This document shows, piece after piece, positions 11,963 to 22,672 of a DNA stretch of 64,000 bases (positions are counted from its first letter, which is position 1; every line of letters begins with the position of its first letter). The DNA comes from Cryptomeria japonica (lineage: Eukaryota; Streptophyta; Pinopsida; Cupressales; Cupressaceae). The stretch covers positions 665,860,352 through 665,924,351 of the forward strand of contig NC_081412.1 in assembly GCF_030272615.1 (NCBI RefSeq). The letters are read 5' to 3'. Position numbers and translations under genes: made by a program. The notes under the pieces were generated by a model. It did no database searches and was not told the origin of the DNA. It saw nothing but the letters and a program-made list of their open reading frames with translations.

Positions 11963-12046
11963 GAGAAATTAGGGACAGATTTCCCGAAGTCATTTGCTAG
12001 ATCATAAAAAACATATAAAAATTAAAAATAGAGCACTGCTGCCATA

Positions 12047-15000
12047 CTACACTTCCTCTCCATCATCGTCTTCTTCTCCACCTTTCTGGGCGTTGTGGGC
12101 AGTTGTAAGCTCTTGGATTATAGATTGTCTTGGGTTCTTCATGGCGTTGATCTTCGCTTTTGTAGCTTTTTTATCCCATCTATGCTTCACCATTTTCTTG
12201 GCATGCTTGGGTAACTGATCGTTACCAATGAATGTCATAGACTCAATCCGAGCGACCTGTGTTATATCCTCGGGGGTGAAGTTGCCTTTATCCTTAATTT
12301 TCTCCATGTATAGCTTAAAAGCTTTTATCGCGTCTTGCGTGTTCAATCCACAATTTTCCAGTTGCCAGTCAAGGTCTAGATTTACCACTTTGTTATCATT
12401 AACCAAACTGCTTTGGAGGTCTTGAAGTTCATAAACAAAGGTTCTAGCATCATAAATCACATATTTAAATGTGAGTACCCGCCACATCATAGTCTTTTTC
12501 AGCACAAAGAGTTGGCACTCATCGGTTACTAGCTTGATTGAATTCTTTGTTAAGAACTTGGCAGCCCTGTACTCCTCTATCTTAGTAAGCATTGGCATGA
12601 CATTTTCCCACTTATGTTCTTCTTTCTCCCATGGCACGATCTAGTTCTAAACTTCTGCAATGAGGCTCTGCATTTCGTCGCATAACTTCCTGGAGCTTGT
12701 AATATATTTTTCTCCATCTTTGATCACTCCCTCGATCCACTTTTCCACAGCCCCTGCAATGCTTTTAGCTCGCTGAACTTGACTCATCAACTTCTTTTTT
12801 TCTGGCATGGTGGGATCAAAACTCTTTGAAGTATGCGATATGGGGAGTGCTCCAAAGCAGCCGATACTGTCAATGAACTGAGCAAGAATTGTGATATGTT
12901 GCTTAAGCTCTCTTTTCTCTTGTCCATCCTTTTTGGACCTAGTGAGCATCTTCTTGGCCGATACCTGGAAAAAGTGATTATCTGAATCTCTACTCATATT
13001 CCTGAGCTCTACCTTGGTGATGTCAAAATCCTCTGTATTTACCTCCTTGTTCTCATCTTTAGGCTTATAAGAAGCAATCTCAGAAACCCACTTCCCAGTC
13101 TCTTCATCAGTATCCAACCTGGCAGTCATCTTAAACTTTTTTGGTTTGGGACCCTTCTCTGTGTACTTCACCACCATGTCCTGGATTGGGATGGTCACTG
13201 GAATGAAACTTCACTTCTTGCTCACTGAAGTGGTTAGCCATTTGGGGGTAGCGCTCAAACTAGCTGTTCCTCCAGTCACCTTAGGTGGTGGCGACATGGC
13301 TACGATGACTACATGAGAATCCATAGTGTTGACAATATCACTGTCTAGCTCCTCCACTTCGAAAATCTGAGCAACAAGAATTTTGTCCTTTGCCTCTATA
13401 TCTTTGGTCTGGTCCATTCTCTTCTGTGCAGCGCTCCGTGACCTGGTATATCGAGGAGCGATAAAATTCAGAGATGGAATGGGCTTCTGCTTGGCATAAG
13501 ATAGCCTCTTATCTCTACCTGCATGAACAGGCATAGAAGTAGGGTAAGAAAAATGCTTTGAGGAACACAGAGAAACTTCACTACCTCTTGCAGGCTCAAT
13601 CTTGTTGCCTAGTTTCATGGTCCTTTTCTTATTAATCCATTTTGCAGTTCTTTCCAAAACCCTCTTTGTTATTAGCTGGATGTCATCCTCTTCCTTTGCA
13701 TTCCAATTAATGCAGGCCATTTCAGGCTCAGCTTGGTTTAGGTATCCAGGTTCAAAAAGGTCCAGATAATCTTCTTCAATCCCACTTTGTCAAGTTTCAC
13801 CTGCAGTGAAACTACCTGCTCCAAAACCATTCTCATGTTTGCCCTTTTAAACACCTCAAGCTCATCATTACAATCCTCCTAGAAGTCCTCCAGATGTGAG
13901 ATTGGAAGGTGCGGCATTAAACCAAGGCTCCGTGAAAATCCCTCATTTTCAAAGCCTTTCCTTTCATGATATAATGAAAAATTGAAGTTTTTCAAGTCGG
14001 CTCCAATGCTTAAAGCATCTAACATTGAACTACGGGATAAAATACCCAATTGAATTGGAAAATGATCTTCCCATTTATCCCTAGGTTGTGCTTTCTTAAT
14101 CATGACAACCAACTGCCTAGAGATCTCGGCCAGAACAAAACAATCTACGCAAAAACGAGGGAGCCTAAAAGGTTCTACCTCGAAGCCACCAACTCTTATG
14201 TAACAAAAGTGAGGGAACTGAATAAAGAAACTACCGTATTTCTTCACTAATGCCTATGCATCCTTAGACATCCTCTTGGTTTTCATGTTCATTAGGTTGT
14301 AACATAAATCTTCTAGGAAGGCATTGTCTACTCTCCTAAAGTCTTGCAAAGCATTATCCTTCTGTAACATAGTGTAAAAATCATACACAGAGACTTCTCC
14401 TTCAACGAGCTACTGAGGTATACCCACTATGTCTTTTGCACATGCCAAGCAATATATCAGATATGAGGACACGAAGAAATTATGCTTGAACTGTTTGGCC
14501 ATGCTCAGTTGCTCCCTCATAGAATCGACAATCAACTCTGCCCAGTCAAGATATTGCTTCCCTTCCAGTACTAGTTGTACATAGAAATGAATCCAATCAT
14601 CAAAACTATAGGCCTCTGCCAAACCTCTGACTCGATGTAGTAGTAACATGACATCATGAATATTGGGGAGCATATGGTTCTTGTTGGGATACTTAGCTAG
14701 CCTAGAGCCACCCCTTTGAGGAACCTTCAACCAATACTTTGCTACATTATTTTGGTGCCTAGTTCCGTCTGCGTTGAACTCAGTAAGCGAATGTGCAGGA
14801 GAAAATTTAGAGAAATGATAATCAATTAATTTGAAAATAGAGGAGATAACTTCCCGGTTAATTGCAAGGAGGGTTTCACCACTATCTCTTTTGATGGTTT
14901 CGGAGATGGGATCATTCCTCGCAATACATTCTCTAACTAGTTTCGGGCAAGGGATAGCAGGAGGAAAGGTTGTTGCTTCTATGAGACCACTACTCAAAAT

Positions 15001-15148
15001 TTCTACACCGAATGAACCATCAATTCCCTTGAACACCCTTTCCTTTAAAACTTCTAAGTTTTCCCCTTTTAAGTCAGTATCACTGACTATGGGCTCTGTA
15101 CATGCCAGACTAAAAAATATTCCCGGAGAGGTGTAAGGTAGACTTCAT
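12047..15148 (-). pseudogene. E1 extra ORF downstream of integrase, about 1030 codons, function unknown
   Basis: Same strand as gag-pol, between integrase and 3' LTR. I do not recognise the protein. The start at 15148 (MKSTLHL) is chosen because E2 has the same ATG in frame; E1 has one extra A shortly after it. In order it has DPISETIKRDSGE, a block with HDVMLLLHRVRGLAEAYSFDDW and YVQLVLEGKQYLDWAELI, YGSFFIQFPHFCYIRVGGFE, a basic stretch near SRSAAQKRMDQTKD, a helical charged part (PWEKEEHKWENV), and an acidic tail GGEEDDDGEEV ending at TAG 12047-12049. Five open segments of 122-208 codons remain, broken by stops and frameshifts. No clear membrane span was seen, so an envelope role is not supported. 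The copies in E2 and E3 are homologous. Confidence 0.7.
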
Positions 15149-16270
15149 AATTCACAAATAACAACCCCTATTTCCCAGCAAATCTTATTACAAGAGAGGA
15201 AAAGCAGGCAAAAATCACTAGAGAGAACAGGAAACAAACTCATCTTCATAGTTGAGATGAAACAGATGACAACCAACAAACAAAACTTCTATCTAAAAAC
15301 TCCGCAGCAAATGAAGAACAAATTCTCAAAAACTAATCACTTGATACCTTATAGGGAAAGAAGTAATTCGAACTCATTAAGTGCATTAATTCCAATTGTC
15401 AACTCAAATGTGTTGAGCATTGGGATTGGACATCACACGCATGCATTAAATGCATGGCGGCATTTTTGGAGTAACCGCCAAGTCCCAAAAATGATTACCT
15501 ACCTTAAAAACTCAACCAGTTGACGTCACCCAAGATATGGTTCAATCTTCATCTTACTTCGCAATAAATGTGCCATCATGCTTTTTTGCCCATGGGACCC
15601 ACCTGTTTTGAACATGCATGAACAATCTGAACTGAATTCATGAGAGTTCAAGTAGTTCAAAGTGTACACTGCACCAAGAAAATTCTCCTTGAAAAGATTA
15701 GCTCTGTTAAGTGTCACCGGTTGTTTGAACAACTTTGAACATGTTGAACACTGTCGAACAGTTTGAACTAGGTTAAAAATGTTCACAGCCCAGAGAAAGA
15801 GAAAATAACACATCCTCCACAACCATGAAAAAGAACCGCTGCAAAAAACTTTAAGTGAATGTTAGCATGAAAAACTTTTTTTTTTATGCCTTAGAACTTG
15901 CGAAACCTAAATGAATATTACGAACTTCCTACAGAACGGTTCAATGAGTTCATGAAGTTCAAACAGACCACTAAAACTTGGCGCTATGAATTAGGAGACA
16001 ATTTGCAAACGGATTATGAATTGAACGAAAGGATATCCAGAAAAAGAAAGACACAAATAAAGATCGGTAGGGCGACTTCCTCTTTTAATGGAAGATAAAT
16101 GATGAGATAACATTTGCTCTGACTGGGGATTGTATTTTGTGAAAAATGCAAAGAACTCTAAATCTCTAGTTTCGCATAGCAAAAATAGAAAGGGGTCAAA
16201 CAGGACTCACAAAAAACAGATATGAAACAAACAACTAACTACTATATATAGGAACTCTTAACCACAGTTT
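15149..16270. other. E1 spacer between integrase and extra ORF
   Basis: No coding frame under constraint was found. It contains a cluster of GAAC/GTTC motifs at 15610-15970, including five GAAC at exact 10-, 9-, 10-, 9-base steps from 15727 to 15768. The spacer is kept at similar length in E2 (24927-26146), so it may hold a promoter or leader for the extra ORF. That is inference from position. Confidence 0.55.
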
Positions 16271-17450
16271 TCAGAATTTGTAGAGCTTGAGGTCTTGTCC
16301 ATTATAGGTATAGGGCATAACCACTCCATCAGGATAAGTTAGTGTGAATGCATTTGATCCTACCACTTCATGAACCTACAATGGACCCTTCCATAATGAG
16401 TCAAATTTGTCGTGAGCACCCTTTGGTTCTTTTCTCTTGTCCCATAACAAGAAGTTCATCTCCCTTAAGAAAACCTCTTGGCCGAGCTCTCATATCAAAG
16501 ATCCTCTTCACCCTGCTCTGATGCTCAGTAATTCTATCCACTAACATCTCTCTTTCCTCTTCTAACTTCATCAAATATATAACTCTCTTCTCCAGGTCAT
16601 TTTGGAAAAAGGAATCCTCAATCACTGTTTGAAGCTTAGATGCCGACAATTCCAGGGGTAAAGAAACTTTCGCACCGATCAAATACACTAGCTCGAAAGG
16701 TGCCATTCCAATGGCTCTTTTAGGAGTAATTCTATCTACCCATAGGGCCTCATATGCCTTCTTATGCCAGTTTCGGGCATTATCATCAACCAACTTCTTC
16801 ATAATTGCCACCAGGTTCTTGTTACTTGATTCTACTAGCCCGTTACCTTGCAGGAAATAATCGGAGGAGTGTGAGAGAGTAATTTGATGTTCATAGCAGA
16901 ACATAGTCAATTCTTCAGAGGAGAAGTGCAATGCATTATCTACAACAATCTTCTGAGGGATCCCAAAACAGACAAGAATGCAATCTCTGAGAAAATTACA
17001 TGCAACTTCTGAGTTCGCCCTCTTGGTGGGAACAACCTCCACCCACTTCGTAAAATAATTTGTTGTTGTCAGATATACATATGACCAGCACTGGAATGAG
17101 GATTTATTGGTCCAATGAAATCAATACCCCATTCTTTAAAGGGTTCATCTATTACCATAGGCCTTAAAGGTAGAGCAGCTAGATGTGGTTTCCCAGAAAA
17201 AAGTTGACATTTTTCACATCCCTTGACATAAATATATGCATCACCAAACATACCAAGCCAATAAAATAAATTCCTTAAAATATTAAAATCGGTTACCAAG
17301 GATGAGAAATGTCCACCACAAGCTTCCCCATGATAAACTTCTAGGAGCCTTTGTTGTTGTGGCTTATCTACGCACCTCAAATAAGTACCATCCAGCCCTT
17401 TTTGTATAGAACGTCTTGCCAAATAACATACTTAGCCACTTTTAACTTGA
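16271..17450 (-). pseudogene. E1 integrase
   Basis: The zinc-binding domain shows RLLEVYHGEACGGHF and CEKCQLF (His and Cys pairs). The core has WGIDFIGPINPHSS (first Asp), VVDNALHFSSEE (second Asp) and GNGLVESSNKN (Glu). A frameshift near 17050 splits the core into a 117-codon and a 213-codon stretch, and a second near 16450 displaces the C-terminus, which in E2 ends QDLRLYKF. It is followed by the spacer and extra ORF rather than by the LTR. Confidence 0.85.
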
Positions 17451-17586
17451 GGTTTCTTTGTTCTTTAGTTGACATATGACTCGGGCAACTATCATAAGTT
17501 AGATAATAGGCTACGTCAGAAAACCAGGTGTCTTGCAACCCTACGAACACTGTCAATGGTGGCTCTTTTTCTGTATCTGTCTTATT

Positions 17587-18830
17587 TTAAGCTATTAGTT
17601 TGTATAAGCCCTGCCCTTTAACTGTCTTCATAGGACAAATATCTAGATCATTCTCCTGAATTTTAGTTACCCATGTCACCCTTTTATTGAGTCCAACTTC
17701 TTGTTGAGTCAAAATACTTTTTACTGTAGAATCCAGAACAAAAAGCACAGAATGAGAGTGCAAGATGCAATACTGGAATTGTTTTACAACTCTAACCATG
17801 GTGAATGCTTGTTTCTCTAAGAGTGAATACTTAAGCTCATGCTTCTTGAGAGGAACACTCATGAATGCAATAGGCGCTTCAATCCCAGAATCATCCACCT
17901 ACAATAATATTCCCGACATTGTATGTTCTGAGGCGTAACAGTATATGACGAAGTCTTTTCTTAAATCTAGGGTAATAAGGGTTGGCACATTGGCAACCGA
18001 ACTCTTGATCTTTTCAAAAGCTTCCTTGGCTTCATCATTCCATTTAAAGGGGTACCTTTCACTCAACAAGCTAATGATATGCTTGATAGTTTCTATGAAC
18101 TCGGGTACAAATCTTCTTAGAAAGTTCACCTGGCTGAAATATGACCTTACTCCAGTTCGATTTGAAGGTAGGCTGGGATGTTGAATTACATTGACTCTAT
18201 CAGAGTTGATCTTGACACCTTCCTTTGAAATGATATGCCCCAATAATTTGCCCTCGGTTACGCAGAAAATGGACTTCTTTGGATTCAGAGAGATACCATG
18301 TTCTTGGCAACGTTGTAGAACCACCCTCAGATCTTTGAGATGATTCTTCCTATTTTTAGAAAACACAATCAAGTCATCTAGGTAAACAACAATAATTCTG
18401 TCACAAAAATCCCTAAAGGAGGAATCCATGGCCCTTTGAAAAGTAGCTCTGGCATTGATCTAACCAAATGGCATGCAATTATATGCAAATGTTCCCCATG
18501 GAGTGATGAATGTTGTCTTGTGTTGTTCATTCCTTGCAACACTAACTTGATTGTAACCAAAAAAACCATCTAACATTGACATCATTTCTGAACCAGCTAC
18601 TGTCTACAGAATACGATCCATATTGGGCAAAGCATAGTTATCCTTAAGACTTGCCTGGTTTAGATTGTGAATATCTACACAAATCTGAATTTCCCCATTC
18701 TTCTTCCTTACTGGCACTATATTGGCCACCCAAGTAGAGTGGTGAATTGGATATATAATTCTGGCTTTGAGCATCTTATCCACTTCCTTGAAGATTGTGT
18801 CTACCATCATGGTATTAAAATTTCTCAGTT
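17587..18830 (-). pseudogene. E1 reverse transcriptase and native RNase H
   Basis: RT copies element RNA into DNA. Visible are STWVANIVPVRKKNGEIQIC, FITPWGTFAYN, QRAMDSSFRDFCDR, the catalytic YLDD at 18373-18384, and LNPKKSIFCVTEGKLLGHII. The native RNase H follows at DFVIYCYASEHTMSGILL, where the usual first catalytic Asp is Tyr, so it is probably a structural remnant. A TAG at 18604-18606 (after MDRIL) is shared with E2 and E3. A further stop lies at about 18460. Confidence 0.88.
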
Positions 18831-19380
18831 TTTTGTCTAAAAGGAGAAATACTAGGCTTTAATGGAATTTGATGTTGGAACTGTCCATTCCTAAATTCCT
18901 TCAAATCATCATAAGACCATGGAAGTACATCAATGTACTCTTTCAGTAACCCATTAAGCATTTGCCTTTCCTCAAAGGAACAAAATTTGCCAATTGTTAC
19001 CATTTTGGGATCAGATTCGTCACCAAGGTTAATCTTTTCACAACTTCCATTCCCGTCATCATCAGGAGCTTTCTTGCCACTGAACGCATCATTACGAGTG
19101 AAAAACCTCTCTAGCATCACCAAACCTTTCAAAATTTTATTTACTTTCAACTGAATGAAATTCTTATCAGAATCAATACCTGGGTCTAGCCAAAACTCTT
19201 TACAACTATCTTCAGAACCTTCGAAATATGATTGGACAAATGAGCAGGTGCACTCCAGGAAATCTTTAATTTTAGAGTCTGTATCAAATACTTGCCAATG
19301 ATACACATTATCAGGAACACTAGGTCTATAAATCATTTCAATCCTATAAGAATCATCCTTAAAATCTGGGTGTGGTAACA
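18831..19380 (-). pseudogene. E1 linker between aRNH and RT
   Basis: Acidic, poorly conserved connector in frame with the aRNH, containing VFDTDSKIKDFLECTCSF and SFEERQMLNGLLKEYIDVLPW. The last piece resembles the segment that normally precedes RT in Ty3/gypsy polyproteins (LLKEYxDVxxWSYxD). No other domain was recognised. Confidence 0.6.
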
Positions 19381-19753
19381 AGAGAGAAGCTGAAACGGCC
19401 AATGAATCAGCCCTGGCATTTTGTTCCCTTGGTATAGCCTCAATTGAGAAAGCATCAAAAAACTCTATCTTATCCCAAACCCTATTTCTATAGTGTTTCA
19501 ATATATCATTCTTAACTGAATAAACATTTCTTACCTATTTGACAATCAACTCCGCATCACCTTTTGCCCTGAGCAATTTGATACCCTTATATTTGGCCTT
19601 GTTCAATCCTAACAATAATGCCTCATACTCTGCAGTGTTATTAGTATTCTTGAAATCCAACTTGAAAGAAAAAGGAAAAATGTTACCATTAGGGGACAGC
19701 AAAACAACCCCTGCTCCAGAGCCAGAACTAGCGCAACTTCCATCAAATTCCAT
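19381..19753 (-). pseudogene. E1 archaeal-type RNase H located before RT
   Basis: In order: MEFDGSCASSGSGAG (first Asp), NNTAEYEALLLGLNKAK (Glu), LRAKGDAELIVK (Asp), IPREQNARADSLAVSAS (last Asp). This is the Tat-type aRNH, closest in pattern to the domain that in A and B lies after the native RNase H. Here it lies between protease and RT. E2 has the same order, so it is a family trait. Stops: TAG directly before MEFDG (also in E2) and TAG after LIVK (CAG in E2). Confidence 0.87.
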
Positions 19754-19921
19754 CTACTAGAGCCCACCTTGTTCATCAACTGCTTCTCCTGGTTCTTTTA
19801 TGTGAGGTGCAAGGATGAGATAGTTTCCAAATTCACATTCTTGGAACAGAATCTGGGCTTTGGGATTATCAGAAGGAAAGAATGTATATTTATTCTCTAG
19901 CTCAGGTTCAAGTTTGATCTT

Positions 19922-20242
19922 CTATTTTCCTAATGGGGTGATATCTTTTGACCAATCCATCTTAATCTCACCTCCAAGCTCTTTATATAAAGTCCTACTT
20001 AAAAGCATCCCATAACTTGCAGGAATGTCGACAACCAAGATGGTCAATTTTACTCTCTTATCAGGACATGTTGTTAGTACTACCTGAGCATCCTTCACCT
20101 GCCCAATGAGAGGGACCTGCTTCCCATCCATTGAATAACATCTCCCAAATGTCTTAGTAAGTGTTAAACCTAAAGACCTAGCAATAGGTGATGGAATTAT
20201 ATTATCTGAAGCCCCTGAATCTATAATACAATTGCTAAGCTT
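19922..20242 (-). pseudogene. E1 aspartic protease
   Basis: Retropepsin-like protease that would cut the polyprotein. The active site reads CIIDSGASDNIIP near 20220, then GRCYSMDGKQVPLIG, and LTILVVDIPASYGMLLSR, the usual third strand region. It directly continues the gag frame: the TAG between them (20243) is CAG in E2, so gag and protease were one frame. It ends at a TAG (19922-19924) that E2 shares. Confidence 0.85.
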
Positions 20243-22088
20243 CTAACCATTTAGGAGGAGGGAGATATAAAAAGGCTTGGGTTTCTGAATTTCTGTATCC
20301 AGTTTCTCTTCGGCATTGTGGAAAGCATAGGGATTAATCAAATCAATGAAAGGGTAAGAAATGGGTGTATATTTCTCAGCAATAAACAAATCACTATCAA
20401 CCACACATTTATGCACTGAGGACTCTGAAGTATAATCACCTTTCACATACTTTTCCAATTTTTCTAGTTCCTTTGGATTTAGTTTCAAATATTCAGCAAT
20501 AGAGAGTTGAAGAGTAGAGGCTTTACAAAATTCAATTATGTCAAAGGAGGAGGAAGGAGAAGAATTGTTTCTACTTTCAAAATTTCTTTGCAAAATCTTC
20601 ACTTCAAGGGTCTTTGTATGAGAGGAAGAATCATTACTAGTAGGTTCCTTGCCCTTGAAATTAGTTTTAAAAGAGTTTGCAAAAGGAGCAGGTTGGGAGG
20701 TTCGTTGATTCCTTGTAAGGATTGCACATGCAGGATCTTCAAGAGTTACCAAAATAACACCACCTCTTTCTAAATCTGATTCATATTCAAGGTAAAATGT
20801 TCCAAAGTCACCAGGTACTTCTTGAATCTTATCTGCCTTAGTGAATTCACCTAGTTCATCCTTTGAGTTTTTTATTTGAACATGCCTTATCATATCGGGA
20901 CAGGAACTTTGATCATGATCTGTCGTAAGGTGAAAAGAGCACATGGCACCTTTATTAGGAGGAGCCTCTATTTGCAATCTTTGCAAGGCAGCAGGCAATT
21001 GCAAAGTCCACCCATAATTATATTGGTTTGGTTGTTTTCTACTTATATCTTGATAGGGATGTGGGTAGGAAACTCCAGGCTTCGGTATCTGCCTCTTCAA
21101 AGCAATCATGTCATTGACTAGTCTATGAACAACTGGATCAGTCAAAGAGGTTGAGGCTTGAGATTGACCTTGAGGAGTTTGCACATCCTTTCTCCACTTC
21201 CTAGCTGTTATTAAATCATCTTCAAGCTCTATAGCCTGATTTTGTGCAGTTTCAAGATCGGCTGGCCTATTTCTTCTAAGATGAAAACCAAAATCAAGAG
21301 GCATGGAGTTTATAAAGAAGCATTGTTGATTGTCAGAAATTGGTCTTTTAGCCTGGGGAATTTTATGGATAATCTTATTACACCTAGCTACATAGTCCCT
21401 CATTGGCTCATGAATCTCCTTCTTCATTTGTGTGAGTTGAGCCAACAACGAGTGCTCATCATCAGCACTCTTGAACCGTTTCTCGAAAGCAGTTTCCATC
21501 AACTGCCAATCGGTTATAGATCCAGCCTGTAGATGACTGAACCAATCTGTTGCTCCCTCAGTAAGGGTTTGAGATAAAATCCTAACAACCACTTCTTCAT
21601 GTTGTATTGCTAGTATCCCAGTGGCTACATTGAAAGAATTCAAGTGTTCTTCAACCAAGATTTTCCCATCCCTGTTAAACTTAGGTAAGATGTCCTTAGC
21701 CCCTTTAGGAAGTGGATTATGGGCTCTGAGGGCAAGGGGTCCGACTACAACACCCCATGGTTGGGCCATAATGAAACTAGGGTAAATAATTACAAGGGGA
21801 GGAGCTTGGATTTTGTTGAGCGTTAATGCTTGCCAGTGACTAGAAGAGGAAGGTACCTTGGGAATGGTTCTAGTAGGAGAAGAAGGTCTACTTTTAGCAT
21901 TCCTCTTGGGGGTAAAATTTGTGGCAAATGATATCCCTTGCAATTCTTCAAAACAATCATAAACAACTCCCTCTCTCCTTTATGATCTGGTATAAGGACG
22001 AGAATCCAGTGTTGTCCTCTCTAGGGTCTCTAAACACTTCTTTCAACCTCAGAAATGTTCTTGAGTTATGAAAACGTTTCTCAGCCAT
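20243..22088 (-). pseudogene. E1 gag
   Basis: Capsid/nucleocapsid precursor. A 566-codon stretch (20243-21943) is open. It includes the gag core around VEEHLNSFNVATGILAIQH, ATDWFSHLQAGSITDWQ and MRDYVARCNKIIHKIPQ, and a CxxHx4Hx4C knuckle (CSFHLTTDHDQSSC). The likely true start is the ATG at 22088 (MAEKRFHNS), because that segment is conserved in E2. A one-base insertion relative to E2 near 22000 and stops break the join. The start lies about 115 bases from the PBS. Confidence 0.83.
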
Positions 22089-22202
22089 TCACCCTTTCTT
22101 TTTTTTGTTAAGATTCCTTCCAGATAAAGCAAACCTGTTGATACTATTGATTATGAGTTTAATTCCAACATGCATGCAACACACTGATCTATTGAATGTT
22201 TG

Positions 22203-22222
22203 ACTCCCCAGCAGAGTCGCCA
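22203..22222 (-). other. E1 primer-binding site
   Basis: Minus strand TGGCGACTCTGCTGGGGAGT begins 6 bases after the LTR2 end. It occupies the PBS position and has the typical TGG start, but I cannot name the tRNA with confidence. It differs from the tRNA-Lys site of elements A, B and C. Confidence 0.65.
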
Positions 22223-22228
22223 AAAATC

Positions 22229-22672
22229 TGTTAGTGAATAGATTTTTGTCTATCTTTAAATAAAATTATTTCAAACTCTGTCGCTTCCTTTGTAAGACAA
22301 AATTTCAACTAAACAGTTGGGTAAGTGTGATGTACACCACTTTCCTCTGAATTTTTGATAGGTACAGCTCTCTCCATTAGTTATTCAAAGAATGATCTAA
22401 TTAAACTAAACTGATATGCTTTTAACCTGAAAGTACGTAAGGCGACCTACTCATTCTTAGATGAGAGGCTAATGGTTTCACAAATATTTAGGAGGATGTT
22501 ATCCTTTAAAAGCTTCTACATGAGAATCGGTAAGTAATTGAAACAAAGTTCAGACACACAGATTCAGCATGTCATTAAGAGCAGGTAAGAGAAATTAAAA
22601 TCTTAAAAAAAAAAAAACACAAATCCTTCAAAAATGCACGGAAAGGAGTCATAGAATAATAATGACATTTTC
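22229..22672 (-). repeat. E-family LTR2, truncated (shared by E1 and E2)
   Basis: The left end is TGTTAGTG as in LTR1 and LTR3. Homology stops at GACATTTTC near 22670, where sequence jumps to the extra ORF of E2 (equivalent to 12803 in E1). About 1.2 kb is missing, including the TATA box and the first half of the LTR in element orientation. E1 therefore has no promoter in its own 5' LTR. The deletion has a TTTTC microhomology. Confidence 0.82.

Noticed and set aside
12047-15148. Envelope protein interpretation of the extra ORF
   Set aside because: No clear transmembrane span or fusion-like hydrophobic segment was visible; only a weakly hydrophobic N-terminus.
15257-15523. 88-codon plus-strand frame, same length in E1 and E2 (25035-25301)
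   Set aside because: The two versions differ at about 14 codons by amino-acid change and only about 3 silently, as expected without protein-level selection.
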